Of a DNA stretch of 64,000 nt, positions 11,660 to 23,617 are shown in pieces. This DNA comes from Trichoplax adhaerens (lineage: Eukaryota; Placozoa; Uniplacotomia; Trichoplacea; Trichoplacidae), in contig NW_002060968.1 in NCBI RefSeq assembly GCF_000150275.1, forward strand, positions 529,788 to 593,787. Reading direction: 5' to 3'. The notes below the pieces were generated by a model, which ran no database searches, had not been told where the DNA came from, and saw only the letters and a program-made list of their open reading frames with translations. Positions within the stretch are counted from its first letter, which is position 1; every line of letters starts with the position of its first letter. The translations under genes and the position numbers were made by a program.

Positions 11660-13480
11660 ATACATATTATCTCGCCAATTGTTCAAGCTGTCATTGATCC
11701 ACATAGTGGTAATAGCTAAATGGAAAATTAATCTCATGAGATGCTATTTTAATATCTGTGTTACAAACCACGAGTGACAAAGTAGTCTATACACGCCAAT
11801 TCTTGCGGAAAACGCCACTTACTAACTTAATGAGGCGAGATTAGCTACATTACCAAATAATTCAGTTCCAACAACCAAATACTATGGTATAATTATAGCG
11901 TCGCAGATATAGCACGACTCTAATTACTGACGATCTCCTATGGTTAAGATACGACAGTTAGGTAGAAGCTACTCCATTGCATGCTCATACCATAAAGACG
12001 AAATATGTGATTTCAAATATTGATATAACATATACTGTAAATACAGATCGATTTGTAACGATACCAAATGGATGTTTTTAAGACTTGGAAATAATGATAG
12101 CGCTATCTAAGATTCAAATTACAACTTTTATATTGCTGTAATCGAAGCTACCTTTGGTAAGTTACTTAGATTACTAGCTCTTAAACATGATGAATTCGAT
12201 AAGATAGTTCTAATACAGACTTTATCTAAGCGATTCCTGTTTCCATGTTTGACTTTTGATCGAAACTGCTCCTTAACTAAGTTGTAGCCTCAAGCATCAT
12301 GAATTAGATAAGTTCTTTCTAATAGAGAGTGTATCTTAGGCATCTTTGTTCAATGCTTGACAATATTATTATAGGACAAAACTCTTTCAATTGAAATACA
12401 GTGTAGAGCCATGAGTTTAGTACTTGAGCTGAATTTTTAATTAAGTATGGAATTACTAATATGCACTACCGTAGACTATAAATATAATGCTTTCATAATT
12501 TAATACCATTAGTTGCTTGAGACCCGACAAAATATGGTAATTCAATGCCTTTGCTTAGTTCGTGGAAGCGAAGTAATGCTATTTACTACTATTACTACGT
12601 AAGTCATGTGCTAGGATTTATAATCGTATGCAACGAGTAGATTGGGAAGTCTTCTTGTTTATAGTTTCCTGTAAGAACAGTTATGGTTAGTTTTATTGTA
12701 ATGGAGTGTAATTCACGTTTTAAATCCAAATAGTCTGATTTATTGAAGACCCTACAAAATTGACTTTATTACATAAAGATTTTGTCAACCAGATCATTAT
12801 TATAATGATTTTGTTAATTTTTGCCAGCTGTTACTGATTTGCGATTGAAAGTGCTATGATTTCGATCGTTAAGATAGAATCATAACCAGGATTAATGTAA
12901 TTATAGAATACTTAATACAAGTACTTGCATAACATAGAAGATAATCTTCAACACAAAAATGCTAGAAATTTGCTACATTTAGGATCAATTCTTAAAATAA
13001 TTACATATTTCAAAGATACTCTTATTTCGCGAAAAGTTCAATAGGGTTACCTTAGAAGCACCTTACATATTAGCGATGTTTTACGGATAAGTATTACTTT
13101 ATTCGCTATATTAACTCACTTATTGTAATAGCCTATTTCTGTTACTAATTTGCTATGACTAAGAAAAAGAAGCTATTCGATTGGATAAATTGATTTCCGT
13201 TTCTTTTACGGCAAAAAATAATACATGCCTATGATCGAAAAGGTATCGAAGTCAATCTTTAATGTTGAGCTAATCTCAGACTTTCTATTAGGCTATCAAA
13301 TACAACATAAAATAATTGCTAAACTTAGGTGCTCATTGCAAAGATTTATCATAAAATTACGGATTCTGAATTTTAATGTGATATATCATTCGGTTAATGT
13401 GGAAACGTAAAACTGAAAACTCTAGCAATGGACTGGATACAAAAAGCCGCAAGCTACTGCACTAAATAGATTCGGTTATT
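11660..13480 (+). pseudogene. Decayed PARP1-like copy (exons 9-15 only)
   Basis: Relics align in order with the intact copies: exon 9 near 11685-11707 (D-P-H-S-G, followed by GTAATA), exon 10 near 12080-12190 (D-S-N, then a conserved A-V-I-E-A), exon 11 at 12828-12891, exon 13 near 12990-13072, exon 14 near 13155-13295 (I-F-N-V-E, L-L-G-Y-Q) and exon 15 near 13390-13472. Exon 11 has TTA changed to TGA, exon 13 carries an in-frame TAG, exon 14 has a frameshift and a weakened acceptor, and exon 15 contains stops. Exon 12 is missing. The intron after exon 15 is still alignable to about 13670. Then sequence jumps at 13840 to what lies 1.1 kb downstream of the gene in the intact units, so a deletion removed exons 16-24. 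Confidence 0.8.
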
Positions 13481-13839
13481 TTATTGTAGTCAAACCTAAC
13501 TCTTTTCTAACTTATATTTTTGCTACTAACTGATATTGATGAAATAAAAATTAAACTGATGAGTTTATTTATTAACTTACTTTTCCATGTATCGACTGAG
13601 TATTCACTTATAGTGTGATTAAAAGAAAGACGCTCCTCTATGATCATAAGGGCATAGTAGCTATATTCCTTATTCGATGGCTGGGAGATATAGATGAAGT
13701 ATTTAAACCTTCTTTTATGTTGTGAACATTGTTTTATTTATGGTCTTTGGTTTTATTAATTAAGAATTTTCATCCATTTCACTTAAAAATAATCTTCTTA
13801 CTTAAAATGAAAATTGATAATAGCATTGGCGAAATTTCG

Positions 13840-14485
13840 GCTATAAGTTAGATCCTTGTATTGCAAGATGCGAAGTAAGCGCTCCCCGTATTATTTATCT
13901 TGGAGTTTAATAAATTGTGGATATTTGGCACAATATCTTTTTAAAGTCAATTTCAAGAAAAATTTTCTATTTAGCAACTTATGTTGAAAATGAAGCATTT
14001 TCGAAAATAAAGGTAAGGTTCCGTGCAGATTTGTTTACGAGACTATCTCAGGTATCCAGATAATTTCCAAACCCTTATTTTTGCCCCCGGATGTTGATGC
14101 AATCAATACCAGGAATTGAATATCTTGTAAGTTTAATGTCAGGATGAATGCCTTGAAAAGCTCTTTTATGAAGAATGAGCTTTCATAAAGCCAACCCTAT
14201 TTCTGCTCTATCACAAATACGTTTAATTATCGGGTAGCAGTTGTCCCCCGGAGAATTTTTCCATAACCGTATGCCAACCGGATGCACAGACGTTTCTTGA
14301 TAAATTTGGATTTATCAATCATTTAAAAAAGTCATTTATTCGACCTTGATCTAAATCATGTCAGAACATGGTTACAAGATAAAAAGAAACATTTGTTCAT
14401 AGGTATGAACCCACCTCAGACAAAGAAAATGAGAAAAACAGTCATTTTACAAATTGCTAGAATAGTTCATTCAGCCGGTATCAAT
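13840..14485 (+). pseudogene. Decayed unidentified coding remnant
   Basis: Homologous to about 31080-31620 and 43540-43990 in the two younger units. Readable pieces: a phrase F-Y-L-A-T-Y-V-E-N-E ending at a GTAAGG splice donor (about 13965-14025), and two frame-shifted ORF pieces at about 14230-14350 and 14340-14490, the latter rich in Lys with the phrase G-M-N-P-P-Q-T-K-K. Stops separate them and the other units do not keep the frames. I do not recognise the family. Confidence 0.3.
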
Positions 14486-16254
14486 TTATAATATTAGCTG
14501 TAACTTTAAAATTATTTCGTTTTGGAGATAGGGAGTATATAAATGTTTATCTTTTAATTAAATAAGAGTCTTTCGTTCATCACAAATAAAACTTTGATGC
14601 TCCGAAAATACGACAACCTATTTATTTAACCTATTTATTTAACTATACTATAGCATCGATCGTTATACCTACTAGAAATGCTAACAATTAAAATCATATA
14701 AAAATACTGATTTTCTATTTCTTGAATCTCTGTAATAACTGTTCAAATAAAGAGAATAATTAATCCCTATGTTTGTACAACAACGGAAATAAAGACATGA
14801 CGACTTATAGTCTTGTCTCACTTTAATTCTTAGCTATGACTGACATTGGATTAATTGAATACATGTTCTTTTCAAAAATTGCCGACAGTGGCGCTGTTTT
14901 ATATACAACCCAATTTTGAGCTTCTTTCATTTCCTTAATAAACGTACCTTTGTTGAGTACCGTACTAGATAAAAACACATAATCTACTAGCAACGTGGTT
15001 ATATCGTAGACTAGAAAATAAAAGTCTTGCAGGATCATCTTGGAAAAAAACTAAGGTATGCAAGTTGAGACTTACACGTGCTGTATAACCAGATGAATAT
15101 TACAGATTACCGACGAAGCTAATATAGACTTTATCACTACGCTATAATACAACTATGAAAAGGGGATTGATTTACATAAGAAATATAAATATCATAATCC
15201 AGAAAGTGTATCTTTTAAGTGAGGACTATGGCTAATCAATAATTCATATGTTTTCGTTTATGTTGAAGTATTGGTAGATTCATTACTGTTTCAAATCTTA
15301 AAAGATATTATTTTGTAGCTACGCCAGAAAAATTGACGTAATATTGTAAACAGAAGTTGTGATTGTTGCCACAATTTACTTAAAGTAAATAATGCAATTC
15401 GCCTCCAAAATCTTATTTAACCTAAGGCCATGTATTGCTCATTACGGTATATTCTGTCGGTTACAATTCGTACTGTTAATACTACATTGAACAATCTGAG
15501 TTTTTTTGATACAATTTACTTATATAAAATTTTCAAAAAATTTTGAATTAAATAACTGATAAAAGTTAAGGCTTATCCATTCATACGGACTGATATCTTA
15601 GTAATAATTTTTTTCTTCTGTTAAAAGATAGTAATCATATTGAAAGCGATTGTCTTTCATTTCTAAGACCTTTTATTGCAGAAATTAAAGTGGTTTCGAT
15701 CGTATACAAATCGTTTTTTATGGCTCTTCATTATTAGCTTGTTAAGACACAAATCAAGACTTCAAAGCAAGTTTATTCCTACTTTGTGATTTATGAAAGC
15801 GTAATATTGTAAAGTACTGTACGGTTGAATATAAATTCCAAAATCGCTGGAAAAAGTTCGATATTTAATTAAAAAGTAAGTGAAGCATATTTTATCGTCG
15901 TTTATGTTCAACTGTTTTGATAAATCCTTATTTTATGCTTGACTATCATTTTATAAAACTGACTAAATAAGGAAAAATTTTAGAGATTTTATCGAAATTC
16001 GAAAAAATTTAGCAGAGCAATTCAATTGCTATTTTGACCAGTGATTTTAGAAATTTCGTAACAGCCAAAAATTGAAAAGAAACTATTTATTCACTTTTCT
16101 TGGTCCAAAGCTGATTTAAAGCTACTCTATCTGACTGAAATTGCTACATAATTTGGAATTTTTGATAGCGTAACCAAGTGTAGTTGCTGCTTCTGAATAT
16201 TTTATCTCTATTTCGAAAATTAAATGCGCATTGATTGCTTTGGCATTCGTAAAT
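14486..16254. other. Intergenic, upstream of GPCR 2
   Basis: AT-rich, no supported gene. The minus-strand ORF at 14823-15038 has no conserved counterpart. The last ~45 bases before 16255 match the upstream flank of the GPCR at 5389-6453. Confidence 0.45.
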
Positions 16255-17319
16255 ATGAACAACACTTATTCGAATAATCAGAGTTCGGACTCTACTCCGT
16301 ATTCTCCATTAACATGGTATCATTCTGAACTTACCATTAGCGCTATGATGATGAGTTTCTTAAGCTTCATTTTAAATATGATCATATTTTATAAATTATG
16401 TACCAAGAAATATTTGAAGAAGCCCCTTCATCGCCTAATTGCTAATCTAGCGCTTACAGATATAATTCATGTCATCACATATAGTGTCATGGCGACTTTT
16501 CCACTAATAGTAAACACTTATCGTCAATTGTTCTGGAAAATAACCCCATCTGCTGCTAATATTACTTGCAAAATTGTATTCTACATATACGTTGCATCAA
16601 TAACAACTTCTACTTCGACATTATTGGTAATTGGAGCTGAAAGATATCGAGCAATTACATATCCACTTAGACGAACTTACACAAGAAAGCAAATGAATAG
16701 AATTTTGATGGCAATTTTGGCAATATCATTCAGTAGTACCCTTTTGATTATATTTACGCGCAATTATGATCGGTCTAGTATCCTTAACTGCACAGGGTCA
16801 TTGTCGCCGTACAAGTCTTTCATTGCTGCTATTTCATTCACTGTTTATGCCATTGCCACGTATGGAATACCAACAGTATTTATTATCATATTCTATGTCT
16901 GTATTATTATGAGTTTATATTATTATAACCTGCCAAAGGGCGATTCAGAGTATCGAGCTGAAGTCAATAAATCAAGGCAAATGAAAAATCAAGTCATAAT
17001 GGCATTACTTATCATTACCATTTTATCAGCAGCATCTTACTTCCCATTTATGGCCATTCATGTCGGAATTGCATTCCTAAAGTATTCTACTAACAATGCG
17101 ATCAAAGACTTGCCCAAACTCTTTTGGATATTCTATCGTTTGACTGCCATTTTGATGTTGATTCCAACGATTCTAAATCCAATACTGTACAATTTTGCCA
17201 GCTCTGAAATCAAGAAGGAAATGAAAGCATTTACAGTTAACTTGCCTCGAATTTCTGCTAGAAAATGTTGTATTCACTTTAGAAAAGCTAATCGTTTAAC
17301 TCCAGTCTTAAAAATGTGA
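16255..17319 (+). CDS. Class A (rhodopsin-like) GPCR, 354 aa
   Basis: Intronless paralogue of the receptor at 5389-6453, same length and gap-free. The start is the ATG at 16255; the open frame before it begins with a TTG. Sequons near the N-terminus (N-N-T at residues 2-4). N41 (1.50), D69 (2.50), C105 (3.25), E129-R-Y131, loop-2 C179 in N-C-T, TM5 P206, loop-3 D230-S-E-Y-R, TM6 S-Y-F-P-F, TM7 N308-P-I-L-Y312. As in its paralogue, TM6 has Tyr where most class A receptors have W6.48. It lies between the broken PARP copy and the orphan PARP last exon, so it seems to be part of the amplified PARP-GPCR unit. Most differences between the two receptors are conservative, suggesting both are functional. 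Ligand unknown. Confidence 0.9.
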   Translation: MNNTYSNNQSSDSTPYSPLTWYHSELTISAMMMSFLSFILNMIIFYKLCTKKYLKKPLHRLIANLALTDIIHVITYSVMATFPLIVNTYRQLFWKITPSAANITCKIVFYIYVASITTSTSTLLVIGAERYRAITYPLRRTYTRKQMNRILMAILAISFSSTLLIIFTRNYDRSSILNCTGSLSPYKSFIAAISFTVYAIATYGIPTVFIIIFYVCIIMSLYYYNLPKGDSEYRAEVNKSRQMKNQVIMALLIITILSAASYFPFMAIHVGIAFLKYSTNNAIKDLPKLFWIFYRLTAILMLIPTILNPILYNFASSEIKKEMKAFTVNLPRISARKCCIHFRKANRLTPVLKM

Positions 17320-17324
17320 TTATT

Positions 17325-17580
17325 GTCGCAACCAGTTTCTAATGGTCCATTTATTCTTGTACCTTGCAATAAGTATCTTCCATTATGATCTCTCTAAATC
17401 ATTATCATCAATATTCAAAGGTTTCCCTGATCGAACTAGTCAAATTCGTTACAGACTTAAAAGATCACCATTGCGGCTAAGGAAGGTGGAACTACTGTAA
17501 ACAGATTGTACTTCCAATTTGAAGTGCTGTCAATCTAGCCTGCTTCTGATTTTCATTTTCTGTAAACACTATTATTGACC
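17325..17580 (+). repeat. GPCR 3' flank, present three times
   Basis: This segment (core 'atattcaaaggtttccc' at 17412) recurs as reverse complement beside the minus-strand GPCR (about 5130-5300) and directly at 32860-33085, where no GPCR body remains. It marks the unit boundary and shows that the GPCR was part of the duplicated segment. Confidence 0.7.
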
Positions 17581-18479
17581 CTTGATAATGTTTAATGTGC
17601 TGCAGTATTTTAAGCCGTAGCTATGACATAATACTGTAAGTGCTTTACTTAAATAAATCACTAGCTAAAACTGGTCTTATTTCTGTTAAATGTAGTTTCT
17701 TTTCAGAATATTCGTATATTGTGATGTGCTTAGTTATAACCCTTGAATAATTTTTTAAGCTGTCATGTCGTTGAGGTTAGTATTTGCAGATAATGATTTT
17801 CTAACTCTCTAGCCCATAAGTTAAGTTCTGTTTAATCAGCCGTTTGATAAGACAAGCTTGATACTCAAGTCTACATCAGTAGAATCGTTCACATTACAAT
17901 CTGTTCAGAAACAATAAATAATTTCTAGTGGATTCGAAAATGTAATGCCAATAAATTTACTTACGTCACATACAATTTTCTTGGAAAGAAGAGTAAATTT
18001 CATAACCGTTATCAAATGATTGCAAGTAAGTCGAAAACCTTTCTTCTTCTATTCAAATAAACCCTTATGTTCATATTTCAGTAAAAGCAACAGTCGATTG
18101 CTGCAAGCAAATTCGCCGCGATAATTTGGCGAGGTTAGGAATGTAGAGGAAATTTATGTTGGAATTAAAATCAAACATTACCCTTAAATTACGCTACATT
18201 TTATTTTGGAGAGCTTTGTTTATTAAAATAATGCTAAATGACCGGTTGCCAATTTAATAAGTAGTATTGCATGAAAGAAAATATGAAGTGAATGAAGATC
18301 ATTTTTTAAGTATGAATGAAATGTGAATTTCATGATAACGCTGATGATGATAACATTTTCTAAACGCCTTTACGACAAGGTCAAAACAGAATTAATTTTA
18401 TAGAAGCTGATTTTCTTAAGGAGTCATTAAAGATGTTAGCCTTTACATTAGACATATAATAGGTTCAATTATCAGTGCT
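17581..18479. other. Noncoding spacer
   Basis: No ORFs or recognisable motifs; AT-rich with stops in all frames. Confidence 0.4.
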
Positions 18480-19080
18480 AGTTGCATAACTATCCAAGAG
18501 CAAATGTAGGGGGAAGTATCTGGAAACCAGCTTACAAGATATACTAGATGATCAATATCCTATAGTATAGATATTATGTTATTGTTAGAAACAGCAGATT
18601 TTTCATCGGTTGCTCCATCTTTACTGTGTTTAGCCATTAAGGTAAGCATTAACATTGCTTTCTTCTATCTCTGCTTTTGTTAGAAACAAGTTTTTTCCTT
18701 CTTTAGCTTCAGCTCCACCCTGCTATCTATTTGCCATCGAAATAAGTTGATAAGATTCTTCACTTCTATCTCTGTTTTTGGCAGACTGCAGACAGAATGT
18801 TTGTAGATTGAGGATACCAGTTTTTAGCAAATGAAATCAGCTGCATGATCAATCTACTATCGTATCGATTTCATATTATAGTTAGTAACGAGAGCCATCT
18901 TCTTTCTATCAAGGCTGCAAGGCTGCTCTATTTCTTGACTGCCATGAGTGTACTTGTAGAACCCATGCTCCTTCTACTTAGCGAACTATATACAGTTTCT
19001 ATATCCTTGAATACTTTACTTTCCATTATGGCAGAATACGAAGTGGACCAATATTCAAATGAATGAATTAAATATTAGAT
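18480..19080. repeat. Duplicated noncoding block, copy 2
   Basis: Counterpart of 9600-10160. Begins near 'gatatactagatgatcaatatcc' (18538), with 'gttattgttagaaacagcag' (18578), a second weaker internal repeat (about 18645-18840) and the shared 'actttccattatgg' at 19018. The 73-codon ORF at 18845-19066 spans the 3' part but is not kept in copy 1. Confidence 0.5.
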
Positions 19081-19262
19081 GGAGAAGTAAAGCTAAATGA
19101 ATGATAAAGTTGTTTATTAATGCATATTGCTGTTGATCTCAACTAAGTAGATTGTAATCAGCGTCTTACGTATCTCTTTATTTTATTTTATTTATCATAA
19201 ATTGATTATTACATAATTACTACGTCATTTCGACGTTATTGCCCTTACTGAACTACTAAAAG

Positions 19263-19347
19263 ATATGTTGAATATAATCCAGATCAAGTTAAAATTAGAT
19301 ACTTGATACAAATCAAGTCTGAATTTGTTGATGTTTCTCTAAACTAA
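19263..19347 (+). pseudogene. Orphan PARP last exon (exon 24)
   Basis: Exact-length (85 nt) match to exon 24 of the intact copies: acceptor AAAAG, then one base completing a codon, then 27 codons and TAA. Encodes the C-terminal strand of the ART domain (Y-V-E-Y-N-P-D-Q-V). The open frame and stop are intact, but no exon 23 precedes it. It belongs to an older copy different from the one at 11.7-13.5 kb, because that copy's deletion already extends past exon 24. Confidence 0.75.
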
Positions 19348-20700
19348 CTTTCGTTAGATTTAGAAATTATCCCATGATATTACATAACGGCCAAAAGTAT
19401 TTAAAATTTATGAATCGACTGCAAGGTAGTAAAGCAGAATATGAATCATTCGTACCTGTCAATAAAGTGACCAATGACTCCTGAATTAACATCCAAAACA
19501 TTAGCTTTGCCTTACTTTGAACTGTACTGTAGATGCTTGCGAAAAGTCAACTCACTCTTCTAGGCTATTTGTTTTGGTTCACTGATTAATAGTATAATTT
19601 AGATGAAGCTATTTAGCCCATTTCATTAATCTGAGCTTCATTAATCCAGCATAGAGTTTAACAATTTATAAATACTTCGATTAAAATTAAAGCCTAGTAA
19701 CACCCATGTTTACTAGAATAGCTGATGATGAATCTAGGTATTTACTTGTGTCTACTAGCACTATAACAATAACATCAACTAATACATCGTATATTTACTA
19801 TTATTTCGGCTGAAATACCTATAGTACGATGTGATATTCCTCGGCTTGTTAAGTATTATCGCAGGCGATTTTCTTATTATTGATTGTATGTAGATTTTAA
19901 TCAGTATGCTAATTTGTATGTAGCTATTCTGCATGTCTAGCATTATTACGATGTGTAAGCTCGTTCTAATGATAACTTTAGATGGATAAGTTTACTTTAT
20001 ATGCACCAGAAGTTTCTGACGAGACTATAAAAGGCTGCTGCCTGAAGACCGGTTTTTAGTTAATTAGTCGGTTAGTTAGTCAACTAGTTTGCCAATTGCT
20101 ATTAAATTGTCAAGACTATCATCTTGGTTATCAAGATCTCTTCAGTAATTAATAGTAGTCCATCTCTTACTACGTCGTCTATATTGTACCATAGTATTTG
20201 GTCGTTGGAACTGAATTAGTTGATGATATAGCTCATCTTGCCTCTTGAAGTCAGTAAGAGGTGTTTTTCATAAGTATTGGCGTATGTAGACTACTTTGTC
20301 ACTGGTGGTAAGTGACAAGCGTTAATCAAAATGTGCGTAAACCATCTTCGTTTTAGTTTAGATGCCTATGGAGTCTATTCCTTGGAATGAGATTTGAATA
20401 TTGTTTCATTTTTATATTGCAATAAAAAAAAGCGTTGTATATGCTAAACTTTGACTCAGCATTATGGAAACTCCAAAGCAACGTATTCAGCATATCGTAT
20501 AATACATTACTTAATCCGGAATAGTTTAACAAGAATTTAAAACTGCAAATCTGTACGTAATAATTTGAGCTAATTGCAATCGTAATTCGTCTGAAAGTAT
20601 AATGCTAATACAAAATGGCAGCACTGTTTAACGTAGTGATTAGCAACAGTTGTACTTAAGTATATTAATTGTAGATGATAACTGGTGTAATGAAACGATT
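19348..20700. other. 3' flank of the orphan PARP exon
   Basis: Noncoding, alignable to the 3' flanks of both intact genes (about 29957-30600 and 42444-43000; markers 'agcacccatgt' and 'aggcgattt'). From about 20300 it enters the sequence that also starts the next unit at about 33100 (both contain 'tcttcgttt'). Confidence 0.5.
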
Positions 20701-20721
20701 TAAAACCAATTCATTACACTA

Positions 20722-21800
20722 TCACTGACTTTCTTGGAAAGAGACTCTAGAAGAGTCGATGGAAAGATATTTTTCCATGCATGCTAGTGTGTATTCCCGT
20801 ATTTGCATTGGCTGAATAAGTACTGCAAGTTCCAGTAGCTTGCAACTGGATCTAACACCAAAGTCTATAATTGAGTGGAGCCGCTCCATTATAGCTATCA
20901 ATGAGCTACATGGTAACCACAGTTGCAACATAGCTGATATTACTATCAGTTTGTCTCCTAAAGCCACCAAAATACCCGGGCAGTAGCTCATCGAAGCGAT
21001 GAAATTGCTGCTAGGATAGTTCAATTTGCTATCAAACGATGGCTTAATGCGACGTAAGAGGAGCCTTAAATAACTGATGACTTTGCGTCTCTGTTAAGAT
21101 TATCCATCATCCTTAACGTGCACTTGTGCAGCTATGCAGCTCTTCCATAGGCAGTAAGACAGTACTATAACTGGTTTAGCATAGTTGAAGCAGCTTATTA
21201 TTGTGAAAAAGAGACCGAATATCCCCCAATTCCCTAGAGAACGGATCAGGTCGACTTTGCAAAGATGTATGGTTAAATAGAACTTCCAGCGGCTGCTCTC
21301 TTCTTCACTTTAGTAGGCAACAGAGAAGATGTCTTGCGAGAGCAAGGACACTGGCTCCAAAATAAGTAAAATTGTGCTATACGAAACACTATTATTTAGC
21401 TACAGTGCTACAGCATTGACTGTAATATTGCCGTTAGAAACAGTCGTCATGGACTATGGACTAGTTGGAATCGAATAGTCTATATGCAATCTTGTGGTTG
21501 TCATGAATTATATTATGAATAATTACTAAGCGCTCCACCCAGTTATTTACTTTGGCATCAAATCAAATCTTGAGCTTGTGGAATGTACTTGTGCAAGCAA
21601 ATGGTGGACAGGATTCTTTCTTTGATGTAGCGTATTGCTTTTGTACTTGTCTGAGGGTTGTTTTGCTACCTTCTGAAATTTGCACAAGAGCATTGAAGGC
21701 AACGGCCTCTACCAGAAGTGGATACCGTTGTTATTGTCCTTTGGTTGTCCTTTTTTTTAGCTCGCATCCTAGCACGGTAAGCTAGCTCCAATCGAATCCT
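20722..21800 (-). pseudogene. Decayed minus-strand gene of unknown family
   Basis: A 100-residue open stretch at 20722-21024 (M-N-Y-P-S-S start, hydrophobic helices) and a second readable stretch at about 21570-21785, with a T-L-R-Q-V-Q-K core conserved at 34358-34540 in unit C. In C the corresponding parts (33430-33800, 34037-34249, 34358-34540) are broken by stops or differ in frame. Related remnants recur at about 31800-32110 and 44300-44480. I read this as an ancient minus-strand gene fragment carried along with the unit. No family recognised; it may be two unrelated remnants. Confidence 0.25.
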
Positions 21801-21806
21801 GACAGT

Positions 21807-21989
21807 TTATTTGCATTGATTGTCTTCTGGCCAAGACAGAATATTACCTACCAAAGGATTAAATTTATCGTAATAAAACCATTCTTTGACGCAAGCATAA
21901 TTCAATATTGAACCGACAGGTAGGCTTATCGACGTCTTATTCACTTTCAAGTCAGCCATATTGGATTTTGTACACGTATAATAGCTCAT
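21807..21989 (-). pseudogene. Possible Sushi/CCP-like exon
   Basis: A 60-residue open frame with spacing like a complement-control (Sushi) module: Cys at residue 5, P-V-G-S then Y-A-C about 27 residues on, and W-P-E-D-N-Q-C at the end. The third of the four usual Cys is absent. The homologous stretch in unit C (about 34620-34800) is frame-shifted with several stops. Weak call; may be a relic exon of the decayed minus-strand gene. Confidence 0.25.
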
Positions 21990-23617
21990 TCTCCTCGTTA
22001 ATTTTGCTATTATAGTGGATTGATATTCGTTAGTGCCTGCAAATTACTTTACTAATGGAAAATAGGATAAAATTTGTAGCTAATTTTGTTCTACTAATTG
22101 CACTCATCGTTGACATCACACCTAAAATTTTATAACATTTTTATGACGAATTCTCTAACGACTGAGATACTATGTAATAGTGTAACAAGCTCTGACAGAT
22201 CAGGAAAGATCTTGGAAAAGAAGAACTAAAAACACTGTAACGGTTTGCATAGAATAAACATTAATTACTAAGAGCAGGGGCTGCCAGCTTATAGACTGAG
22301 CTAAATGTGTTCGTATTCTTGAAGGCCGGGCGTTTCAACGCTGCTACAGAAATAGAAATCGTTAGGAGATCGTAAAATCTTTAAACTACGAAACGAACGT
22401 AGTAACAGTTAGGCAATGACAAGCACTAGTAAGAGAGAAGTGTAGCGGCTTCAATACGTTACCTAACTTGGGTACAACTTAAAAATTGCGAACAAGATCA
22501 TTTAACACTTACAGAATTTAGTATTAGAACGGTAGTTCCTAATTAATTATTATTACTTCACTAACAAGAAATTAAATAGAAGAGTATCACAGACTACCTT
22601 GTGACAAGTTTACTAGCCCAACATAAAGCACTTTCGTCGAGTTGCTTCTACAGATTACTGCCCTAATCTGTCAGAAGATCTTGTAAGAGTATAGTACTAC
22701 TGCTACAACGCTCAAGAACTGCCCTTTTAAAAGGCTCACAACCAGTAGACACGCTATTTTATAATCTACAAAATAGCTTTATTCAATAACACTGAAGCTT
22801 TGTGAGCAGCAATACTTTCTTAAACTCTATAATTATGCAGTCTAACGGCAACCTAGTGGCGTAGCTAAGAGCGTTGAACCTAGTTTGCCCTTATTAATAA
22901 GCACGCAACTATTCTTATGGCCAATTATTCTGGATTGACTGTAAGCTAACAATGTACGGGTACACAGTATTACTCTAAATTACTTCTGCAATTCTGTTTC
23001 GAATGGCGATGGTTAGTTTACTATTCTAAATGTTTACGTTATAATGGATTGAAATAGTTCATTAAAACTCTCTTGTGATTTTGACAATATATTCTACTCT
23101 ATGTTGAGTTTAACTTTGAAAATATTGTGTCTTACTATTTTTAACATCCCTGTTTGTTGGTATTATATAATACAGCATCTGTGGACATAGATCTTAATAT
23201 GCTTTTTACTGTGATAACGGTTTGGTGCCATGAACGCAGTGCACATATATAAATAGAATGTTCTCGTTTAATTTGAGTCTTATTTTAATTCAGTTGTCAT
23301 CTGTCACCGCAGTTAAATAATACTAGTGAAGCCTACCGAAGTACTAGCTGGCGTAGAATTTGATATTTTTTATTAAGGTTAAAAATAGAATAGAACTAAA
23401 GTCCATTAGTGAGGTTTCAATTATTCACAGTGTTGACATTTAGTGAAGTACTAACGGTCGCAGTGCCTAGAATTCATATAGTTTAAGGCCCAATCCTAAT
23501 AAACTCATTTTGCGAAACCACTTGAAGTGATAATACTTTAACCTTAGCAAATATGAACTACAAGTTCCAAGCTTGCATCTTTAATGGGTATGCCATTGTG
23601 CTAGAAATTATTGAAAC
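21990..23617. other. 5' region of PARP-like gene B
   Basis: Noncoding as far as I can see; no PARP zinc finger 1 or 2 (no C-x2-C ... H-x2-C pattern in coding context). Homologous to about 34800-36016 in unit C. It holds the TATA-like element described separately. Confidence 0.45.
23246..23255 (+). promoter_or_regulatory. TATA-like element upstream of PARP-like B
   Basis: TATATAAATA about 370 bases before the ATG. Unit C keeps a variant (TATATAAGTA at 35651-35660) at the same distance, inside an otherwise diverged stretch. A core promoter is plausible but unproven. Confidence 0.3.

Noticed and set aside
16255-17319. Opsin identity for the GPCRs
   Set aside because: The TM7 Lys needed for retinal is Leu in both 354-aa receptors and no array member has it.
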